From contig OZ243957.1 of the NCBI GenBank assembly GCA_965214585.1, positions 558,001-622,000 of the forward strand: a stretch of 64,000 nucleotides of DNA, in the 5' to 3' direction. The position numbers were made by a program, and so were the translations under genes. The notes under the pieces are model-generated. The model did no database searches. It was given only the letters and a program-made list of their open reading frames with translations, and was not told the DNA's origin. Of the stretch, positions 33,051 through 42,458 are shown one piece after another (position 1 is the first letter of the stretch; each line of letters begins with the position of its first letter). Source of the stretch: JAHCHG01 sp965214585. GTDB lineage: Bacteria; Acidobacteriota; Blastocatellia; Pyrinomonadales; Pyrinomonadaceae.

Positions 33051-33130
33051 AAAAATATTAGTAGTTAGCTGCTCGCTGCTAAATACGGCGAACTATCTTA
33101 ACAACGAACTACAAAACATTAACAAAAAAA

Positions 33131-34240
33131 ATGCTTATTGCCCCGAAACCAAAACAGAGATTTGCCGGAAAGGTATTGATTGCCGCGGCGATAATCGCCG
33201 CCGTCATACTATTTTTCCTGCTGTTTTATTACGCGATAGACGTAATTTTATCGCTCTTTGCGGGCGTTCTGATGGCGATATTTTTTCGTAAATTGGGCAA
33301 CAAGCTGAGTCACTACACGAACTTGCCGATAACCGTATCGGTTATTTTCGTCGCTTTTCTTTTGATTGGTATTCTCGGCTGGGGCGCGTGGACGCTCGCT
33401 CCGAAAGTCGCCGATCAGATAATGAATCTGCGCGGCGAATTTCCGCTGGTGATGGAAACGGTTAGAACGAGATTAGCCGCATATAATTGGGGAAGATTGA
33501 TTCTCGAACAGATTCCCGAATGGGATACGATCATTGACACGGTTATTTCGGGAGCTTTTCTCAGACGCATCGGCGGATTTTTCTCAACCGGAGTCGGAAT
33601 CTTCGTAAATTTTATAATCGTCGTTTTGGTGGCGATTTATCTGGCAATTGAACCGAAAACATACATTGAAGGATTTATAAAACTTTTCCCGTTCGAGCGG
33701 CGCGAGCGAATGCGCGAAGTTATCTATGTAATCGGCGACACTCTGTTCTGGTGGCTGCTCGGAAGATTTGCCGCGATGATTCTGATCGGCATTTTGATAA
33801 CCCTGGGCTTGATGTATCTGAATGTTCCTCTCGCTTTAACGCTCGGAATTATCGCCGCGCTTTTCGATTTTATACCGAACTTCGGTCCGATTCTGTCGGT
33901 CATTCCCGCCGCGCTGATCGCTCTCGCCGAAAGTCCGACGACTGCTTTATATGTCGTGATCTTATACGTTGTCATACAATTTATGGAAAGCTATCTGATA
34001 ACGCCTCTGATTAACAAAAAGACAATCGAACTACCGCCCGTTCTGACCATTGTTTTCCAGATTCTGCTCGGCGTTCTCATCGGCGGACTCGGACTTATTT
34101 TGGCATCACCGATCTTAGCCGTAATAATAGTTTCGGTCAAAATGCTCTACATCGAAGACGTTTTGGGCGACAAAGCGGAAGTTCCGGTTGAAATACCCGA
34201 TATTGAAGCAGAGAAAGAAAAGGAAGAATCGGAAAACTGA
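33131..34240 (+). CDS. AI-2E (PerM/YdiK) family transporter, first copy
   Basis: The 369-residue integral membrane protein has the AI-2E/PerM layout. There are two or three N-terminal helices, an extramembrane helical domain (about 95-150), then helices ending in FDFIPNFGPILSVIPAALIAL and GGLGLILASPILAVIIV, both hallmark segments. Members export small molecules or act as Na+/H+ antiporters; the substrate here is unknown. A short acidic tail (EAEKEKEESEN) ends it. Followed 48 bases later by a paralogue in the same direction, so the two probably form an operon. Confidence 0.9.
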   Translation: MLIAPKPKQRFAGKVLIAAAIIAAVILFFLLFYYAIDVILSLFAGVLMAIFFRKLGNKLSHYTNLPITVSVIFVAFLLIGILGWGAWTLAPKVADQIMNLRGEFPLVMETVRTRLAAYNWGRLILEQIPEWDTIIDTVISGAFLRRIGGFFSTGVGIFVNFIIVVLVAIYLAIEPKTYIEGFIKLFPFERRERMREVIYVIGDTLFWWLLGRFAAMILIGILITLGLMYLNVPLALTLGIIAALFDFIPNFGPILSVIPAALIALAESPTTALYVVILYVVIQFMESYLITPLINKKTIELPPVLTIVFQILLGVLIGGLGLILASPILAVIIVSVKMLYIEDVLGDKAEVPVEIPDIEAEKEKEESEN

Positions 34241-34288
34241 GGAGATTTACAATTTTTCCGTATTAACTCGGAAATTTCAATAAATTAA

Positions 34289-35425
34289 ATGACGGAAATC
34301 GTTAAACAAAACCACTTTATCAAACGCCTTTTAATTATCTGCGCGGTAATCACGCTGATAATTCTCTTAGTATTTTTCTTTATCAATGTTATAGACGTAT
34401 TGATGCTGGCGTTTGCGGCTGTTTTGCTGGCTGTTTTTCTAAACGGTCTGGGAAATCTTTTAAGCCGTTTCGTCAATATCTCCGAAGGCAAATCCGTTCT
34501 GCTCGTTTCGTTAATCTTGCTCGTAGTTTTGGGAATAAGCATCGCTTTGCTTGCGCCGAGCGTTGCCGAGCAGGTCAGGCATCTGCGCGAGGAACTTCCC
34601 GAATCCGCCCGAACTTTGAGCGCGAATTTATCCGAATACAGTTGGGGCAGAGCGATTATCGAAAATCTGCCAAGCACCGACGACATTATCAACAGAATCA
34701 GTTCGGCAAACATTTTATCGAGCGTCGGCGGATTTTTCTCTTCGACGGTAGGAATGATCGCCAATTTTTTTATAACTATTTTGGTGGCGATTTATCTGGC
34801 AACCGAACCGCAGACATATCTGAATGGATTTGCAAAACTTTTTCCGATCAAACGCCGCCGACGCGTGCGCGAAGTTACGGCTGAAATCGGCGAAACTCTG
34901 CAATGGTGGCTGATCGGCAAGTTCGGCTCGATGCTGGTGATCGGCGTTTTAACTTGGATCGGTTTGTCAATTATCGGCGTTCCACTCGCCTTAACGCTCG
35001 GTCTGATCGCCGGACTTTTATCGTTTATTCCGAATTTCGGTCCCATTTTATCGGCGATTCCGGCAATTTTGCTGGCGTTCATCGAAAGTCCCGTTACCGC
35101 GCTTTACGTTATCGGTTTGTATATCGCCGTTCAACTGATCGAATCGAATCTGGTCACGCCCTGGATTGAACGGCAAACCGTCGAAATGCCGCCTGCTCTG
35201 ACGATTCTGGCGCAATTGATCTTAGCCGTTTTGATCGGCGGATTAGGCTTGGTTTTGGCAACTCCGATTGTCGCAGTCGGAATGGTTTTAGTGCAGATGC
35301 TTTACATTGAAGACGTTCTGGGCGACGCGGATACGGAAATTAATCAAGAAAATAATCTGGTTGATATAGCCGAAGAAAAAATCACGGACGCAAAAGACGC
35401 GGTTGTAAATTTAACTCACGAATAA
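34289..35425 (+). CDS. AI-2E (PerM/YdiK) family transporter, second copy
   Basis: The 378-residue paralogue of the preceding gene has the same topology and the same hallmark segments (FIPNFGPILSAIPAILLAF; GGLGLVLATPIVAVGMVLVQ). The IEDVLGD stretch near the C-terminus is identical in both. A tandem duplication is the simplest history. The soluble domain (about 95-150) and the N-terminal helices diverge most. Long palindromes begin 73 bases downstream. Confidence 0.9.
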   Translation: MTEIVKQNHFIKRLLIICAVITLIILLVFFFINVIDVLMLAFAAVLLAVFLNGLGNLLSRFVNISEGKSVLLVSLILLVVLGISIALLAPSVAEQVRHLREELPESARTLSANLSEYSWGRAIIENLPSTDDIINRISSANILSSVGGFFSSTVGMIANFFITILVAIYLATEPQTYLNGFAKLFPIKRRRRVREVTAEIGETLQWWLIGKFGSMLVIGVLTWIGLSIIGVPLALTLGLIAGLLSFIPNFGPILSAIPAILLAFIESPVTALYVIGLYIAVQLIESNLVTPWIERQTVEMPPALTILAQLILAVLIGGLGLVLATPIVAVGMVLVQMLYIEDVLGDADTEINQENNLVDIAEEKITDAKDAVVNLTHE

Positions 35426-35498
35426 GGTCAGATCAAAAACTTTTTTTCATAATGATTAATTGGTCTGATTTTTAAGTTTTTTGGTAATTGAAGTTTTG

Positions 35499-35635
35499 CG
35501 GGCGAGAGAGCAACCCTTCCTGACCTGCCATCTTTTTATTCTTGAGCAGTTAATTGTAGTAATCTGTTCAAGATAAAGTGAAAAAGCAACAGGTTATCAA
35601 ATTTACAGGTTTGGAAGGGTTGCTCTCTCGCCCGC
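35499..35635. repeat. Palindrome GCGGGCGAGAGAGCAACCCT
   Basis: The gap 35426-36079 (654 bases) has no gene but three unrelated palindromes. In this first one, GCGGGCGAGAGAGCAACCCT-TCC pairs with GGA-AGGGTTGCTCTCTCGCCCGC across a 90-base A/T-rich centre. Confidence 0.88.
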
Positions 35636-35763
35636 TGTGTAACAAGTAAAAACGCCGGATAATTTAAAGATTGCTCTATTAATTACAAATTAGGCATTGA
35701 TAATTTTGGCATTATGTCACGAAAAAATCTAATACGGCTTACCAGTAAATAGGTTCGATATAA

Positions 35764-35824
35764 TGCAGAAACACGCACGAAGTAAGTGTGTCTTTTGCAC
35801 ACTTACTTCGTGCGTGTTTCTGCA
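35764..35824. repeat. Perfect 27-bp hairpin, GCAGAAACACGCACGAAG stem
   Basis: Bases 35764-35790 and 35798-35824 are exact reverse complements, separated by a 7-base loop TCTTTTG. No T-run follows, so it is not a typical terminator. It is the longest uninterrupted stem in the window. Confidence 0.92.
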
Positions 35825-35904
35825 AAACCGACTTATCATACCTGCCAAATGATTCTCGGTATAAAACATACAAGAGATAAAACAAAGGTGCTGTCTGCAA
35901 ATAC

Positions 35905-36003
35905 GCGAATCAGTAGTTGAAAATAGCTTCGTTCTTATTCTTTCAGCCTGTTAAGACAGGTTGAAACGCCGACTCAACATTTATTTTTCAACTACTGATT
36001 CGC
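35905..36003. repeat. Palindrome GCGAATCAGTAGTTGAAAAT with inner hairpin
   Basis: The outer arms GCGAATCAGTAGTTGAAAATA and its near-complement end (ATTTTTCAACTACTGATTCGC) enclose a second hairpin, TTTCAGCCTG-TTAAGA-CAGGTTGAAA (35941-35966). No coding potential in the surrounding bases up to the stop at 36080. Confidence 0.85.
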
Positions 36004-36079
36004 ATAAATGAATTTTTGCCTGTGATTAAACGGCAATCCCCATAACTGTCGCGCTTTCAACCTTTATCTACGCTCTTAC

Positions 36080-37072
36080 TCACTTAATTTTTTTCCAATT
36101 ATCCAAAATATAACCCGCAATTCCGGGAATAATATTGCGGTCATTCGCTTGGTTTTCCGTAAAAACTACCAACACGAATTTCAAACCGTCCGCCGTTTCG
36201 ATGTAAGCCGCATCGTGGCGCGTTTTGGAAGTCCAACCGGCTTTTGACCATAACTTTGCGTTTTTCATATCGCGGTTTATCAACGCGATGCCCGTAAAAC
36301 CGTGCGCTTGGTCTTCGATGTCGTCTGTTTTTGAAAACGGATCGCGTTTCATCAACTCCAACATTTTTCGGCTTTTTTCCGGCGAAACTGCTCTGCCTAA
36401 AGCGATTTCCGCCATTAATTTTGCGGCTGCTTTGGTCGTCAGCATATTGCGGTTTTCGCCCGCGTAATTGCGAAACTGCTGTTCGCGCCCGTAAGCGTCT
36501 TCGCAGTGAGTTTTCTGGTTGACGTTGATATTCGCGTAGCCGCGTGAAGCGAAATAACGATTGACCGCGTTTCGTTTGTAAGCCCAGTTTTTAAACTCTT
36601 TTTCGGGCAGTTCGCCGCCGCTTGCCGTGTCGGTTATCACGTCTAAAATATACTGCGTCGCTTCGTTTGACGAAACTTCGATCATATCTTTTAAGCCGCG
36701 TTCGAGTTCGCCGGTCATCTTGATTTTGCCGTCTTTTAATTGCTGCTCAAGCGCGACCATATAAAACATTTTTACGACGCTCGCCGGATAAATCTGCGAA
36801 TCGCCTTTGAAACTCGCGGTTGTAAGATTGTTCGGATCGCGCAGATCAATCAGAGTCGCGGCAACTTCGTCGGGTTTCACTTTTCCGCTTGCGAATTTTT
36901 CAGCCAGCGCGTGCGTTACGGCATCACCTATAAGCGTTTGAAGTTCGTCGGATTCGACGAGTTTTAGCGGTTTGTAATTTTTATCCGCCGAATCGGATTT
37001 TTGCGCGAATGAATTGCTGTAAATTCCGCCGATGCAAAATAAAGCGACGAGCAAAAAAGTTAATTTTTTCAT
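36080..37072 (-). CDS. Exported serine hydrolase of the class A beta-lactamase fold
   Basis: The 330-residue protein has a signal peptide (about 1-23) and the motifs of class A beta-lactamase-like enzymes. SVVK at 98-101 (PASVVKMFYMVAL) holds the acylating serine, SSN at 134-136 stands where SDN is usual, and KAG (SKAGWT) stands where KTG is usual. Loop details (YASRGYANINVNQKT) differ from classical lactamases, so antibiotic hydrolysis is uncertain; a periplasmic peptidase/esterase is equally likely. ATG 37072 follows GGAGATTTCT. Single gene. Confidence 0.83.
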   Translation of the reverse strand: MKKLTFLLVALFCIGGIYSNSFAQKSDSADKNYKPLKLVESDELQTLIGDAVTHALAEKFASGKVKPDEVAATLIDLRDPNNLTTASFKGDSQIYPASVVKMFYMVALEQQLKDGKIKMTGELERGLKDMIEVSSNEATQYILDVITDTASGGELPEKEFKNWAYKRNAVNRYFASRGYANINVNQKTHCEDAYGREQQFRNYAGENRNMLTTKAAAKLMAEIALGRAVSPEKSRKMLELMKRDPFSKTDDIEDQAHGFTGIALINRDMKNAKLWSKAGWTSKTRHDAAYIETADGLKFVLVVFTENQANDRNIIPGIAGYILDNWKKIK

Positions 37073-37165
37073 AGAAATCTCCTCTAAAGTCTTTACGAAA
37101 ACATTTTTTCAGAGTATAAACGAAAAACCAATAAATTTCTAAATTCGGGGAAAAACATCAAAATT

Positions 37166-38470
37166 ATGACTGACGAAAAACTCGTTCGCGGCATCAGCCG
37201 TTGGGATTTGACGGCGATCACGATCAACACGATTATCGGCGCGGGAATTTTCGGTCTGCCATCAAAAGTCGCCGCGCTGATCGGCACATACAGCCTCGTC
37301 GCGTTCGCCGTCTGCGCCGTGATTACGGCGTTTCTCGTAATTTGTTTTGCCGAAGTCGCCAGCCGTTTTCGCACAACCGGCGGAATGTATCTCTACGCGC
37401 ACGAAGCGTTCGGCTCGCTCGCCGGTTTTGAAGTCGGCTGGCTTTACTGGGTCGTGCGCGTGACGACTTTCGCCGCCAACTGCAATTTACTGCTCGCTTA
37501 TCTCGGTTTTTTCTACCCGTCGGCAAATGAAGGCGGCGTTCGCATTTTGCTGATCGCCGTAATAATTCTGGTAATAACGTGGGTAAATTTTATCGGCGTA
37601 AAAGAATCGGCGATTGTTACAAACATTTTTACAGTCGGAAAAATCGTGCCTTTGCTGATTTTTGCACTTGTCGGGATGTTTTTCATTCAACCGGAAAATT
37701 TCAATTTTACCGCTTCGCCCGGATACGGAAATTTTTCCGAAGCCGTTTTGATTTTAATTTACGCCTTCGTCGGCTTTGAAGCGGCGGTAATTCCGGCGGG
37801 CGAAACGAAAGACCCGCAAAAAAACGTCCCGTTCGCGCTTTTAACCGCGCTCGCAATTTGCGCCGTTTTGTATATTTTAATTCAAATCGTTTCCATCGGA
37901 ACGCTGCCGAATTTAGCAAGTTCCGAACGCCCGATTGCCGATGCCGCAAGCATATTTCTCGGCACATTCGGCGCGTCATTTATTACAATCGGCGCGTTAA
38001 TTTCGATTTTCGGCAACTTAAACGGCGGTTTTCTAACCGCTTCGCGCATCCCGTTTGCGATGGCGGAACACAGAGAACTTCCCCAAGTTTTGGCAAAAAC
38101 GCACGACAAATTTAAAACGCCGTTCGTTTCCCTGTTTCTGACATCAATCGTAATTTTCATTTTCACCCTGCAAACATCGTTCATCGCCGCTTTAACAATC
38201 AGCACGATCACGCGCTTGATCGTCTATTCGACAACCTGCGCCGCGCTGCCCGTTTTCCGCAACCGCGAAAACGCGCCGAAAGCCGAATTTCTCGTTCCGT
38301 TCGGCGTAATCGCTTCGATTTTATCTCTGATTTTAGTCATTTGGCTGCTGACCAATGTTGATTTTCGCAAAGAAGGTCTGGCGATTTTAGCCGTCGCGCT
38401 CGTCGGTTTGGTTTTATATTTCGTCAACAAATTTTTCAGTAATAAAGACGAAGAAATTGCCCGCGAATAA
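37166..38470 (+). CDS. APC-superfamily amino-acid permease
   Basis: The 434-residue membrane protein has about 12 helices and the APC signature at its start, RWDLTAITINTIIGAGIFGL, whose GAGIF turn binds the substrate amino and carboxyl groups. Other landmarks are YAFVGFEAAVIPAGETKDPQ and FGNLNGGFLTASRIPFAMAE. It should import amino acids by proton or cation symport, substrate unknown. The stop TAA (38468-38470) lies inside the CGCGAATAA words of the following palindrome. Confidence 0.9.
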   Translation: MTDEKLVRGISRWDLTAITINTIIGAGIFGLPSKVAALIGTYSLVAFAVCAVITAFLVICFAEVASRFRTTGGMYLYAHEAFGSLAGFEVGWLYWVVRVTTFAANCNLLLAYLGFFYPSANEGGVRILLIAVIILVITWVNFIGVKESAIVTNIFTVGKIVPLLIFALVGMFFIQPENFNFTASPGYGNFSEAVLILIYAFVGFEAAVIPAGETKDPQKNVPFALLTALAICAVLYILIQIVSIGTLPNLASSERPIADAASIFLGTFGASFITIGALISIFGNLNGGFLTASRIPFAMAEHRELPQVLAKTHDKFKTPFVSLFLTSIVIFIFTLQTSFIAALTISTITRLIVYSTTCAALPVFRNRENAPKAEFLVPFGVIASILSLILVIWLLTNVDFRKEGLAILAVALVGLVLYFVNKFFSNKDEEIARE

Positions 38471-38707
38471 ACGCGAATAAGCGCGAATAAGAAAAGAAAT
38501 ATTTAACAGGGATGAAGGGAATTAACGGGATGGAAAATGATTCAAAATTCAAACTCAAAAAATCAAAAACTAAATCCTATAAAATAAAAATCCCTGTAAA
38601 CCTCCTTCATCCCTGTTAAATATTTCTTAAAAATCTGTGTTTATCCGTATCTATCTGCGGCTAAAATTTCTTTTCTTATTCGCGCTTATTCGCGCCGATT
38701 CGCGGGC
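38461..38707. repeat. Nested palindrome: CGCGAATAAGCGCGAATAAG ends, TTTAACAGGGATGAAGG core
   Basis: The outer arms are runs of CGCGAATAA on the left and TTATTCGCG on the right. The inner arms AAGAAATATTTAACAGGGAT and ATCCCTGTTAAATATTTCTT pair exactly; further in, GAAGGGAATTAACGGG faces CCTGTAAACCTCCTTC imperfectly. Related cores occur at 42171, 46821 and 54076. It overlaps the last codons of the permease gene. Confidence 0.88.
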
Positions 38708-38716
38708 AAAATATCT

Positions 38717-39520
38717 TCATTTCAGACGATAAACGCCAACTGACAATCTTTCCGCGAAACCTTCTTTGACTAATTGATGATTGGCTCGTCCCGCTTCCTT
38801 GCGCGTGATTCCGATTGCTTTGGCAAATTCGCCGCGAAGCGTTAAACCGCACATTTTGAGGAAAGCTTTGGCGAGTTCCAAAACGGCTTTTTCGCGTGAA
38901 ACTTTTTTTGCGAGTTCGGCGGGAAAACGCGCCTCACTAAGCGTCCAGAGATATGTAAATTTCGGTTTATACAAAACTTCGTAAGGAATAACTTTCAACG
39001 CACGCTGTAATTTATCGAGTTCTTTCGTCAAATTCGCTTTCTTTTCGATCTTTGCATCTTCGCGCAAATCCGCCGTTGATGATTCCCATTCGCGCCGCAA
39101 AACTTTTAAAATTTTCTGTGCATCGTCCGAAAAAACTTCTTTTTCCTTTGATTTCGGAACGCCGTAAATCGCATTAAAGTAAGCAATCAAACGAGGCGCA
39201 ACGAACATCGCGCGTCCCTTTACCAGTTTTGAATAATAAACTTTTCCGCCGCGCATCACCTCGTCTTTAAGCGTCCACGCCAAACTCATTTCGTAATCCT
39301 TCTGCACATTTCTCGGCGAATGCGCGTCGCGTCTGCCGCAAACGGCGATATAAACGCTCGGCAAATTCGTGCGCGAATCCGTGAGCGCGAGGCAAAATCC
39401 CAAATCTTCAACGAGCGTTTCGACCTGCGAAGCCGTTTCGATTTTCAAAATCTCCTCGCGCCGCCATTTTTTATCGCGGTAGTGGACAAATTCTTCGGGT
39501 AATTCAGTTATTATGCTCAT
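38717..39520 (-). CDS. AlkZ/YcaQ-related winged-helix protein
   Basis: The 267-residue soluble protein resembles the AlkZ-related group, distant relatives of the YcaQ/AlkZ DNA glycosylases built from tandem winged helices. Supporting segments are CGRRDAHSPRNVQKDYEMSL, VLRREWESSTADLRED (helix-turn-helix) and a C-terminal winged helix with FAKAIGITRKEAGRANHQL and ERLSVGVYRL. The QxQ catalytic motif of true AlkZ is not seen, so glycosylase activity is doubtful. A role in DNA or nucleic-acid binding is inferred. Start ATG 39520 preceded by A/T-rich sequence. Confidence 0.65.
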   Translation of the reverse strand: MSIITELPEEFVHYRDKKWRREEILKIETASQVETLVEDLGFCLALTDSRTNLPSVYIAVCGRRDAHSPRNVQKDYEMSLAWTLKDEVMRGGKVYYSKLVKGRAMFVAPRLIAYFNAIYGVPKSKEKEVFSDDAQKILKVLRREWESSTADLREDAKIEKKANLTKELDKLQRALKVIPYEVLYKPKFTYLWTLSEARFPAELAKKVSREKAVLELAKAFLKMCGLTLRGEFAKAIGITRKEAGRANHQLVKEGFAERLSVGVYRLK

Positions 39521-39708
39521 TTTTTTTATTTCTTAAATTGTTGATATTGATATATTGTTGAATTTGTCGGGTTATAATCAAGCGTGGAAATTGTTTTCAA
39601 AACGAAAAATCCGATTTTTGAAACTTACAATATATGTTTTTTCGTTATATATTATGGGAAACATATTTCAAATTGTTTTTGAAATGCGCGTGGAACGGGA
39701 GATTTACA

Positions 39709-40272
39709 ATGTTTAATTCTCTGATAATTTTTTTGGCAGTCGGCGGACTCGGTTTCTTGTTTTTAGTCGTGTCGCTCATTCTCGGCGATTTGTTCGAGGC
39801 ATTCGATCTTGATTTTGACGCGGATTTTGACGCGGACGGCGGAATGGAGATTGGAATTCTCGACAGCCGCGTTATCAGCGTGTTTTTAACGGCTTTCGGA
39901 TTCGTCGGCGCGGCGGCTTTGAAATTCGGTTTGACCGTTTTGGTCAGCACCGCGCTTGGCGTTGGAAGCGGGATTTTATTCGGCGCGTTGATTTTCGGAT
40001 TCGGCTATCTGCTTCATACGCAGCAGGCTTCGAGTTCTGTTTCCGAAAGGGATTTGATCGGACGCACGGCAAAGGTCGTCGTCGCCATCAAACCCGGAAC
40101 TGTCGGGCAGATTTCGTGTCGAATCGGCGAAGAAAGAGTCGAAAAACTGGCGAGAACGCGCAACGGCGAAGAATTAAAAGAAGGCGTGACGGTTTTTATC
40201 GAAGAAGCGGCGGGAAATTCGTTTATCGTCAGCAGTATGGAAAATCACGCGCTTTTATCTGATGAAATTTAG
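39709..40272 (+). CDS. NfeD-like membrane protein
   Basis: From ATG at 39709, 7 bases after CGGGAG, the 187-residue protein has an N-terminal membrane helix and a strongly acidic loop (FDLDFDADFDADGG). Further helices follow, then a C-terminal OB-fold (about 115-185; VSERDLIGRTAKVVVAIKPG) as in NfeD/YuaF proteins. NfeD-like proteins pair with flotillins in membrane microdomains. The flotillin gene follows at 40485 in the same direction, with one palindrome between them. The frame is open to 39634, but that part lacks a ribosome site. Confidence 0.85.
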   Translation: MFNSLIIFLAVGGLGFLFLVVSLILGDLFEAFDLDFDADFDADGGMEIGILDSRVISVFLTAFGFVGAAALKFGLTVLVSTALGVGSGILFGALIFGFGYLLHTQQASSSVSERDLIGRTAKVVVAIKPGTVGQISCRIGEERVEKLARTRNGEELKEGVTVFIEEAAGNSFIVSSMENHALLSDEI

Positions 40273-40280
40273 AGCAAAAT

Positions 40281-40389
40281 GACTGGAGCGCGGGGCGTTC
40301 CCGCTTGCAATGAGCGCGTAGCGCGAAAAAATGTTTGATTATTAGAATTTCCAGTTATTAACGTCTGTTTTGCCGCTCGCGCTCCAGTC
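40281..40389. repeat. Palindrome GACTGGAGCG between nfeD-like and flotillin genes
   Basis: GACTGGAGCGCGGGGCGTTCC- on the left and CGCTCGCGCTCCAGTC on the right pair imperfectly. The centre shares CCCGCTTGCAATGAGCGC and GCGCGAAAAAATG with the larger element at 19501-19697. Confidence 0.8.
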
Positions 40390-40484
40390 GTTTTTCAAAG
40401 TTATAAAAGTTTTCTTACAGGAAAAGGCGTTTGCGCCTAGAGGTTCTGACTTGCAAACCGCAAGTTTAATTTGAGGTAAATAAA

Positions 40485-42176
40485 ATGTTTGAATTTGGAA
40501 TTTTCGCGCTCGTCGCAATTGCTGCCGTAGTGCTTGCCTTAGTTGCCGCGTTTTGGATTATCAGCGGCTATTATATAAAAGTTTCGCCGAACAAAGCGGC
40601 GGTAATTTCAGGTAAAAAACGGAAATTAGCCGACGGCACGACTGTCGGTTATCGGCTTGTGCGCGGCGGCGCGACGCTTGTTAAACCGTTTCTCGAAAAG
40701 GTCGAATATCTGGATTTGAATGTTATCACCGTTCCGCTTTCGACGAATCGCGCCTACACGGTCGAAGGCGTTCCCGTTTCGGTCAAAGCCGTCGCCAACG
40801 TCAAAATTAAAGGCGATGATACTTCCCTACGTTCAGCGGCTGAGAGATTTCTCGGAATGAGCGATAACGAATTTCACCAACTCGTTTTTCAAACGCTCGA
40901 AGGTCATCTTCGCGCGATTTTGGGAACTTTGACGGTTGAGGAAATTAACAATGACCGCTTGAGTTTCGCGCAGAAACTGACAACGGAAGCGGCGGGCGAT
41001 TTAGAAAAAATGGGAATCGGTCTGGACGCTCTGACGATTCAGGAAATTTCCGACGACGAAGGTTATTTGGACGCGCTCGGCAAACGTAGAACGGCGGAAG
41101 TCAAGCGCGATGCCGAGATCGGACAGGCGGAAGCGAACCGCGATTCAAAAATCAAAGCGTCGCTCGCGCTGCAGGAAGGCGAAAAAGTGCGGCTTGAAAC
41201 TGAGGCGTTGATCGCGCAATCGAACCGCGAAACGGAAATTCAAAAAGCGCAGGTTGCGGCGGAAATTGAAAAGGAACGCGCCCGCGCCAGACAAGCCGGA
41301 CCGCTTTCCGAAGCGCAGGCGAAACAGGAAGTTGTCGCCGAAGAAGTCCGCATCGAAAGAATTCGCACGCAAGAGCAGATCGCCGTTCAGGAACAGGAAG
41401 TTTTGCGGAAGGAAAAAGAACTCGAAGCGACGGTTGTGAAACAAGCCGAAGCCGAAAGAACCGCGTCGGTTTTGCGGGCGCGTGGCGAACAGGAAGCGCA
41501 GATTCTGCAAGCCGAAGGTCGCAAACAGGCGGAAATTGCCAACGCCGAAGCCGAAGCGCAAAAATTACAGCGCGAAGGCGAAGGTCGCGCAAAAGCCGTC
41601 GAAGCCGAAGGTCGCGCCGAAGCGGAAAGAGTTCGCGCGTTAGGTTTGGCGCAAGCCGAACAATTGCAAGCGAAAGGCTTGGCGGAAGCGAAAGCGACGG
41701 AAGCGCAGGGACTTGCGGAAGCAAAGGCGATTATGGAAAAAGCGGCGGCGTGGCGCGAATTTAACGATGCGGCGCGATTGCAGACGATTCTCGAAAAACT
41801 GCCCGAAATCATCGAATCTTCCGCGCCCGTTTTTCAAGCAATTGCCGAACCACTCGGCTCGATTGATAAAGTCGTAATGATCGAAAACGGAAACGGAAAC
41901 GGCGATAATAAAAGTTCGGGTTTGAACAAATTTGCCCAAACGAGTCCGAATCTGATTTTCGGTCTTTTGCAGCAAATGCAGGCACTCGGTTTGAGTTTGC
42001 CCGATGTTTTAGCGCAACTCGGAATTGAGCAGAAGGACGGCAAATTAGGTCTTGCGTCAAACGGCGAAGCGGAAAAAAATGTTTCGCCCAAGGAAAAACC
42101 CGTCGTTTCGTCGAATACGGAAAATGGCAAAGCGCGGATCATCGAAAAAACCGACGGCAAAGAAGAAAATATTTAA
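40485..42176 (+). CDS. Flotillin-family protein (SPFH domain)
   Basis: The 563-residue protein has one N-terminal membrane segment (3-28). An SPFH/PHB domain (about 30-200; YYIKVSPNKAAVISGKK, AVANVKIKGDD) comes next, then a long Ala/Glu-rich coiled coil (215-420), the flotillin hallmark that drives oligomer formation. A Gly/Asn-rich C-terminal tail ends it. Flotillins organise membrane rafts and partner with NfeD proteins such as the one encoded upstream. The stop TAA at 42174 is provided by the ATTTAACAGGG end of a palindrome, so the original C-terminus may have been altered. Confidence 0.92.
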   Translation: MFEFGIFALVAIAAVVLALVAAFWIISGYYIKVSPNKAAVISGKKRKLADGTTVGYRLVRGGATLVKPFLEKVEYLDLNVITVPLSTNRAYTVEGVPVSVKAVANVKIKGDDTSLRSAAERFLGMSDNEFHQLVFQTLEGHLRAILGTLTVEEINNDRLSFAQKLTTEAAGDLEKMGIGLDALTIQEISDDEGYLDALGKRRTAEVKRDAEIGQAEANRDSKIKASLALQEGEKVRLETEALIAQSNRETEIQKAQVAAEIEKERARARQAGPLSEAQAKQEVVAEEVRIERIRTQEQIAVQEQEVLRKEKELEATVVKQAEAERTASVLRARGEQEAQILQAEGRKQAEIANAEAEAQKLQREGEGRAKAVEAEGRAEAERVRALGLAQAEQLQAKGLAEAKATEAQGLAEAKAIMEKAAAWREFNDAARLQTILEKLPEIIESSAPVFQAIAEPLGSIDKVVMIENGNGNGDNKSSGLNKFAQTSPNLIFGLLQQMQALGLSLPDVLAQLGIEQKDGKLGLASNGEAEKNVSPKEKPVVSSNTENGKARIIEKTDGKEENI

Positions 42177-42274
42177 CAGGGATAAAGGAGATGAATGGGA
42201 TGAGAAAAAGTTAAAAATCAAAAATTTTAGATTTAACTTTCATCCCTGTTCATCTCCTTTATCCCTGTTAAATG
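42171..42274. repeat. Palindrome ATTTAACAGGGATAAAGGAG
   Basis: ATTTAACAGGGATAAAGGAG-ATGAATGGGATG pairs with CATCCCTGTTCAT-CTCCTTTATCCCTGTTAAAT around about 40 A/T-rich bases. It includes the flotillin stop codon. Confidence 0.9.
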
Positions 42275-42377
42275 TTTCTTATTATCTGTATAAATTTGTG
42301 CATATTATCTGCGGCAGAAATTCCTGCATTTAATTTCGCGGTTATTCGCGGGCAATTTCTTATTTCTGTTAATGTAT

Positions 42378-42413
42378 AAAGAAAAGGCGGGCTGCAATGC
42401 TCGCCTTTTCTTT
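42378..42413 (+). terminator. Terminator downstream of the flotillin gene
   Basis: AAAGAAAAGGCG and CGCCTTTTCTTT pair around GGCTGCAATGCT. The T-rich right arm suits transcription from the left. It lies 46 bases before the next gene. Confidence 0.8.
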
Positions 42414-42458
42414 ATGCCTTCGCTTCGTGTAAAATTTATAGTTCGCTTTAACGGAAAA

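Noticed and set aside
35764..35824. tRNA or classical terminator at the perfect hairpin
   Set aside because: There is no cloverleaf and no T-run; only one long stem is present.
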